DNA of 47,153 nt. Source: Verrucomicrobia bacterium UBA7008 (GTDB lineage Bacteria > Verrucomicrobiota > Kiritimatiellia > RFP12 > UBA1067). The stretch covers positions 1-47,153 of the forward strand of contig DJXI01000061.1 of assembly GCA_002449695.1 (NCBI GenBank). Reading direction: 5' to 3'. Under the pieces are notes generated by a model. The model was not told the origin of the DNA. It ran no database searches and was given only the letters and a program-made list of their open reading frames with translations. A program made the translations under genes and the position numbers. Shown here piece by piece: positions 43,445 through 47,153 of the stretch. Every line of letters starts with the position of its first letter. Position 1 is the first letter of the stretch.

Positions 43445-44695
43445 ATGACGAAGAAAAAGACTACACTGGCACTCGTTTCGCTCGGCTGCGCCAAGAACGC
43501 CGTCGACCTCCAGGTCATGGCGGGGAACCTGCTGAAGGACAAGAACTGCACGCTGTCGCCCGATCCCGACCGCGCCGATGTCGTCATCGTCAACACGTGC
43601 GCGTTCATCGCCTCCGCGCGCGAGGAGGCCGAGGCCGAGATCCGCCGCGCCGTCCAGCTCAAGGCGAACGGCAACTACGGCAGGGTCGTCGTCGCCGGCT
43701 GCTACCCGAAGCGCTACCCGAAGGCCGCCGCGAAGTTCCCCGGCGTCGACGTCTGGCAGGGCGTGCCCGAAACGTGGATCGAACCGAAGCTGCCCGAGCT
43801 GCGCTTCACCGGCAGGGCGTTCGCCTACCTGAAGATCGCCGAAGGGTGCGCGCACCGCTGCGCCTACTGCGCCATTCCCGCCATCCGCGGCAGGTACCGC
43901 TCGCGCCCCGTCCGCGCGATCCTCCGCGAGGCGCGCGCGCTCCTCCAGTCGGGCTGCCGCGAGCTGAACATCGTCGCGCAGGATCCGATGCTCTACGGCG
44001 TCGACCTGAAGCCGCGCCTGTCGCTCACGGACCTCCTGTGGAAGATCGACCGCCTGCCGGGCGACTTCTGGGTGCGCGTCCTCTACTCCTACCCGAGCGA
44101 GATCACGGAGGAATTCATCGACTGGCTCAACACCGCGCGCCACGCCGTCCGGTACGTGGACGTGCCGCTCCAGCACACCGTTCCCGAAATCCTCGTAAAG
44201 ATGAACCGCAAGGCGGCCGTCACGCCCACGCTCGTCGCGGCCGAGGCGCTGCGCGCGTGCGTGCCGGGGATCACGCTGCGCACGACGGTGATGACGGGCT
44301 TTCCGGGCGAGACGGACCTGCGCTTCCGCCGGCTGCGCGCGGACCTCCGGCGGATGCAGTTCGACCACCTCGGCGCGTTCGCCTATTCGCCCGAGCAGGG
44401 CACGGCGGCCGCGCGGATGGCGGGTCGCCCCGCGAAGAAGACGGCCGAGGCGCGCGAGAAGCTGATCATGGCGGACGCGGCCGCGCTGTGGCGCGTCAAG
44501 GCGAAGCGGATGATCGGCCAGACGTTTCCCGCGCTCGTCGTCGCGCCCGGCGTGGCGCGTCTCGCGTCGCAGGCGCCCGACGTGGACGGGGTGACGTACC
44601 TCCTCGATACGGGCGTCAATCCCGCCGTCGGCGCGTTCATCACGGTGCGGCTCGTCAAGGTATGCGGCTTCGATTTCGAGGCCGAGATCGTCTAG
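43445..44695 (+). CDS. rimO: RimO, ribosomal protein uS12 methylthiotransferase
   Basis: 416 residues. Radical-SAM enzyme that methylthiolates Asp of uS12. The N-terminal MTTase domain (LVSLGCAKNAVDLQVM, VNTCAFI and AGCYPKRY supply its cluster cysteines) is followed by the radical-SAM CAHRCAYCAIP motif and a C-terminal TRAM-like domain. RimO rather than MiaB is favoured by the GCAKN and AYCAIP wording. The promoter implies a leaderless mRNA. Its TAG shares the CTAG tetranucleotide with the stop of the convergent SDR gene. Confidence 0.92.
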   Translation: MTKKKTTLALVSLGCAKNAVDLQVMAGNLLKDKNCTLSPDPDRADVVIVNTCAFIASAREEAEAEIRRAVQLKANGNYGRVVVAGCYPKRYPKAAAKFPGVDVWQGVPETWIEPKLPELRFTGRAFAYLKIAEGCAHRCAYCAIPAIRGRYRSRPVRAILREARALLQSGCRELNIVAQDPMLYGVDLKPRLSLTDLLWKIDRLPGDFWVRVLYSYPSEITEEFIDWLNTARHAVRYVDVPLQHTVPEILVKMNRKAAVTPTLVAAEALRACVPGITLRTTVMTGFPGETDLRFRRLRADLRRMQFDHLGAFAYSPEQGTAAARMAGRPAKKTAEAREKLIMADAAALWRVKAKRMIGQTFPALVVAPGVARLASQAPDVDGVTYLLDTGVNPAVGAFITVRLVKVCGFDFEAEIV

Positions 44696-45465
44696 TCGCG
44701 GCGCGGCGCGATCTTGTCGGGCAGGAGGCGGTTGATCCACTCGTTCACCCGGAAGGGCAGCGACGCGAGCAGCCACGTCGCCAGGCGCATCGGCCACGGG
44801 AACGCGATCAGCCCCGTGTTGCGGTCGGTGCGCGCGAGGATGATCCGCGCGGCGCGGTCGGCCTCCATGAAGAACGGCATCGGGCACGTGTTGCGGTCGG
44901 TGATGCGCGAGCGGACGAAGCCGGGGCAGACGACCGACACGCGGATGCCTTCCGGCGCGAGCATCCCGCGCAGGGACAGGCCCCACGTCTTGAGGCAGCT
45001 TTTCGTCGCGGCGTAGGCGGGGCAGCTTTTGAGAGGACCGTAGCCCGCGATCGAGGCGGTGAGGACGATCTGCCGCACGCCGTCCGCCGCGCGCCGCGCG
45101 TCGGGCTGCCGGAAGAGCGCCAGCGCCTTCAGGACGACGTTCAGGTTGCCGCCCACGTTGATCGCGAACGTCGCGCGCACGTTCGCCTCGTCCTCGATGC
45201 CGGTGCCGACGCCGGCGTTGGAGAAGACGCGCTCCAGCGGCGCGCACGCGTGGCACGCGTCCATCCATGCCTCGACCGCCGCGCGGTCGGCGACGTCCAC
45301 GACGTCGGCCCGGACGGTCGCGCCGCGTCTGCGGCAGTCGTCGGCGACGGCGTCGAGCCGCGCGCGGTCGCGTCCGCAGAGAAAGAGCGTGTCGCCGCGC
45401 TGCGCGCAGGCGACGGCGAGCGCCGCGCCGATGCCCGAACTCGCGCCGGTGATCAAGGTGTTCAT
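44692..45465 (-). CDS. Short-chain dehydrogenase/reductase
   Basis: 257 residues from the ATG at 45465. NAD(P)-binding TGASSGIGAALA at the N-terminus, NAG in FSNAGVG, and catalytic Ser, Tyr and Lys in TASIAGYG and YAATK. A Rossmann oxidoreductase of unknown substrate. Its ATG overlaps the stop of the PglC-like gene, and its ribosome-binding site GGAGG lies in the spacer beside a REP-like element. Confidence 0.9.
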   Translation of the reverse strand: MNTLITGASSGIGAALAVACAQRGDTLFLCGRDRARLDAVADDCRRRGATVRADVVDVADRAAVEAWMDACHACAPLERVFSNAGVGTGIEDEANVRATFAINVGGNLNVVLKALALFRQPDARRAADGVRQIVLTASIAGYGPLKSCPAYAATKSCLKTWGLSLRGMLAPEGIRVSVVCPGFVRSRITDRNTCPMPFFMEADRAARIILARTDRNTGLIAFPWPMRLATWLLASLPFRVNEWINRLLPDKIAPRRD

Positions 45466-46094
45466 CGCCGGACCTCCGGGGTCTGTCCCCGCACCTCCGG
45501 GGTCTGTCCCCGTGAATTGACGGGGCCTGTCCCCCTGAATTCGCCCATCGTCTCGCCCGCGGACGCGTTGATGCCCGCGCGGCGGAAGACGGCGACGACG
45601 GTCAGGAAAAGGATTTTCGCGTCGAGCGCGAGCGAGCGGTGGTCGACGTACCAGACGTCGTACGCGAACTTCTCCTCCCACGTGATCGCGTTGCGCCCGT
45701 GGACCTGCGCCCAGCCGGTGAGGCCGGGGCGGACCTCGTGGCGGCGCGCCTGCGCGGGCGAGTAGCGCGGCAGGTACGCGGTCGGCAGCGGGCGCGGGCC
45801 GACGAGCGCCATCCGGCCGGAGAGGACGTGGAGGAGCTGCGGCAGCTCGTCGAGCGACGTCGCGCGCAGGAGGCGGCCGAGGCGCGTGGTGCGCTCCATG
45901 TCGGAGCCGTCGCCCGCGCGCATCGTGCGGAACTTCAGGAGGCGGAAGGGGCGGCCGCCGCGGCCCGCGCGCTCCTGACGGAAGAGGACGGGCCGGCCCA
46001 TCGACGCGGCGACGGCGAGCGCGACCGCCGCGGCGAGCGGCAGCGTCAGGGGCAGCGTCGCGAGGACGAGCAGGACATCGAGCAGGCGTTTCAT
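45462..46094 (-). CDS. PglC-like initiating sugar-phosphate transferase
   Basis: 210 residues from the ATG at 46094. Small monotopic phosphoglycosyl transferase that loads a sugar phosphate onto undecaprenyl phosphate to start glycan synthesis. One N-terminal hydrophobic segment ([20 protein letters not shown]), then [43 protein letters not shown] and [14 protein letters not shown]. Length is like PglC, without the extra membrane helices of WcaJ. The last about 20 residues ([15 protein letters not shown]) are encoded by REP-like palindromes. Leaderless promoter. Confidence 0.9.
   Translation of the reverse strand: MKRLLDVLLVLATLPLTLPLAAAVALAVAASMGRPVLFRQERAGRGGRPFRLLKFRTMRAGDGSDMERTTRLGRLLRATSLDELPQLLHVLSGRMALVGPRPLPTAYLPRYSPAQARRHEVRPGLTGWAQVHGRNAITWEEKFAYDVWYVDHRSLALDAKILFLTVVAVFRRAGINASAGETMGEFRGTGPVNSRGQTPEVRGQTPEVRR
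45478..45534. repeat. Three REP-like palindromes inside the PglC-like gene end
   Basis: GGGGTCTGTCCCC (45478-45490 and 45499-45511) and GGGGCCTGTCCCC (45522-45534). The first two are in a 21-bp direct repeat, hence the repeated peptide GQTPEVR. Confidence 0.85.
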
Positions 46095-46101
46095 GGCGCG
46101 T

Positions 46102-46148
46102 AGTATAGCAAAACGCACCGGCCCGCGCATTAGGAAATATGTTATACT
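46102..46148. promoter_or_regulatory. Divergent PglC-like / folE promoters
   Basis: Minus TATACT (46107-46102) is 7 bp from the PglC-like ATG. Plus TATACT (46143-46148, TGTTATACT) is 10 bp from the folE ATG. Neither gene has room for a normal leader. Confidence 0.65.
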
Positions 46149-46158
46149 ATCACCTCGT

Positions 46159-46755
46159 ATGAAGAAGACGACAAAAGAGCTGAAAAAGACGGCCCGGGAG
46201 CCGGACGAGGCGAAGATCGCCGCGCTCGTGCGCGCGCTGCTGGTCGAGCTGGGCGAGGACCCCGCGCGCGAGGGGCTGAAGAAGACGCCCGCGCGCGTGG
46301 CGAAGTCGCTCGCGTTCCTCACGCGCGGCTACCGCCAGAACGTGAAGACGGTCGTCAACGGCGCGACGTTCGCGAGCGGCACGAACCACATGGTGATCCT
46401 CAAGGACATCGAGCTCTATTCGCTGTGCGAGCATCATCTGCTGCCGTTCTACGGCAAGTGCGCGATCGGCTACATCTCGCAGGGCAAGGTGCTGGGCGTC
46501 TCGAAGCTCGCGCGCATCGTCGACATGTTCGCGCGGCGGCTCCAGATCCAGGAGCGCCTGACGGAGGAGATCGCGCACGCCGTCATGGCCGAGGTCGGCG
46601 CCGAGGGCGTCGGCGTCGTCATCCGGGCGAAGCATCTGTGCATGATGATGCGCGGCGTCGAGAAGCAGAATTCGGAAATGACGACCTCGACGATGCTCGG
46701 CTCGTTCCGCTCCGACGCGAAGGTGCGCCAGGAGTTCCTCTCCCTGATCGGCTGA
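46159..46755 (+). CDS. folE: GTP cyclohydrolase I
   Basis: 198 residues from the ATG at 46159. First enzyme of folate/pterin synthesis, converting GTP to dihydroneopterin triphosphate. Zinc ligands and active-site residues are visible in [18 protein letters not shown] and [41 protein letters not shown] is the subunit-core helix. The stop overlaps the next ATG (TGATG). Confidence 0.96.
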   Translation: MKKTTKELKKTAREPDEAKIAALVRALLVELGEDPAREGLKKTPARVAKSLAFLTRGYRQNVKTVVNGATFASGTNHMVILKDIELYSLCEHHLLPFYGKCAIGYISQGKVLGVSKLARIVDMFARRLQIQERLTEEIAHAVMAEVGAEGVGVVIRAKHLCMMMRGVEKQNSEMTTSTMLGSFRSDAKVRQEFLSLIG

Positions 46756-47153
46756 TGTCCGCGCCGCGCCGAGACCTCGCCGCGCTGGACGAGCGCCTGC
46801 GCGCGGCCGTGCTGGACATCGCCCGCCTCGTGCGCGCGGCGGGCGGGCGCGCGCGGATCGTCGGCGGCGCGGTGCGCGACCTCCTGCTCGGCGGCGCAGT
46901 CAAGGACATCGACCTCGAAGTCTTCGGCCTGCCGCCCGACCGGCTCAAGGCGGCGCTGGCCGAACGGTTCGCCTTCGATCCGTGCGGCGTCGCGTTCGGC
47001 GTCCTGAAGCTCCGGCAGTTTCCGATCGACGTGTCGCTGCCGCGCCGCGAATCGAAGAGCGGCCTCGGCCACCGCGCGTTCGAGATCGCGTCCGACCCGA
47101 CGCTGACGGTCGCGGAGGCCGCGCGCCGGCGCGACTTCACCATCAACGCGATG
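46755..47153 (+). CDS. CCA-adding enzyme / poly(A) polymerase family nucleotidyltransferase (N-terminal part)
   Basis: 133 codons, cut by the window end. The class II nucleotidyltransferase start is clear: RIVGGAVRDLLLGGAVKDID, carrying the GG motif and the D-x-D-type catalytic pair (KDIDLEVFG), then ARRRDFTINAM. It would either add CCA to tRNAs or act as poly(A) polymerase; these cannot be told apart from this part. All four tRNAs in the window already encode CCA, so repair or RNA tailing is plausible. Confidence 0.88.
   Translation, partial: MSAPRRDLAALDERLRAAVLDIARLVRAAGGRARIVGGAVRDLLLGGAVKDIDLEVFGLPPDRLKAALAERFAFDPCGVAFGVLKLRQFPIDVSLPRRESKSGLGHRAFEIASDPTLTVAEAARRRDFTINAM

Overview
The window is a GC-rich bacterial chromosome segment (the AT-rich intergenic islands stand out). 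It carries the replication-initiation neighbourhood mnmG-dnaA-dnaN, a tRNA-Thr/tuf/rpmG/tRNA-Trp/secE/nusG/rplKAJL block and a rplY-rpsF-ssb-rpsR-rplI block. Giant secreted proteins with autotransporter-associated beta-strand repeats, GFTLIE pseudopilins with GspL/GspM/GspE-like proteins, a kelch-sodium symporter fusion, a sialidase and an odd EF-Tu switch I together suggest a host-associated member of the PVC group, most like Kiritimatiellota or Lentisphaerota. That placement is inference; no rRNA gene is present.

Layout. 1-3969 (minus): sialidase, kelch-symporter fusion and the start of uvrB, a sialic-acid scavenging operon with a repair gene at its tail. 3970-4790: regulatory and repeat DNA with an 8-bp phased array, two copies of a 129-bp palindromic repeat, and an AT-rich segment with DnaA-box-like sites between the copies. 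4791-12251 (plus): mnmG (carrying three parS-like sites in a lineage-specific insertion), dnaA, dnaN, an RlmL-like methyltransferase, a coiled-coil protein and a HTH/zinc-ribbon protein. 12312-12482: tRNA-Asp and tRNA-Gln. 12634-14363: two long pseudopilins. 14364-16166: a REP-associated transposase broken by a 167-bp tandem duplication, with REP-like palindromes. 16167-26702: two giant secreted repeat proteins. 26860-30678: GspL-like, GspM-like and GspE-like proteins, then glutamate racemase fused in frame to a HAD phosphatase. 30744-35451: the tRNA/tuf/ribosomal protein block. 35587-39669: FHA protein, phosphatidylserine decarboxylase (minus) and the rplY-rplI operon. 39782-43356 (minus): acyl-CoA ligase, a 101-aa unknown, DedA and an oligopeptide ABC ATPase. 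43445-47153: rimO, then (minus) a PglC-like sugar transferase and an SDR, then folE and a partial CCA/poly(A) nucleotidyltransferase.

Recurring themes. (1) A strong promoter style, extended -10 TGNTATACT, often only 7-10 bp from the ATG, implies several leaderless or nearly leaderless mRNAs; a subset has TTGCGC 18 bp upstream. (2) The putative DnaA box is TTATCAACA, clustered at four places around mnmG-dnaA-dnaN and the HTH gene. (3) parS-like palindromes lie inside mnmG in two different reading phases. (4) Short palindromic elements are abundant and have entered coding sequence (oppD, the PglC-like gene). (5) Two recent tandem duplications have changed genes: one breaks the transposase, the other fuses murI to its neighbour. 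The parS/DnaA-box organisation, the EF-Tu effector loop and the murI-HAD fusion are the most distinctive observations.
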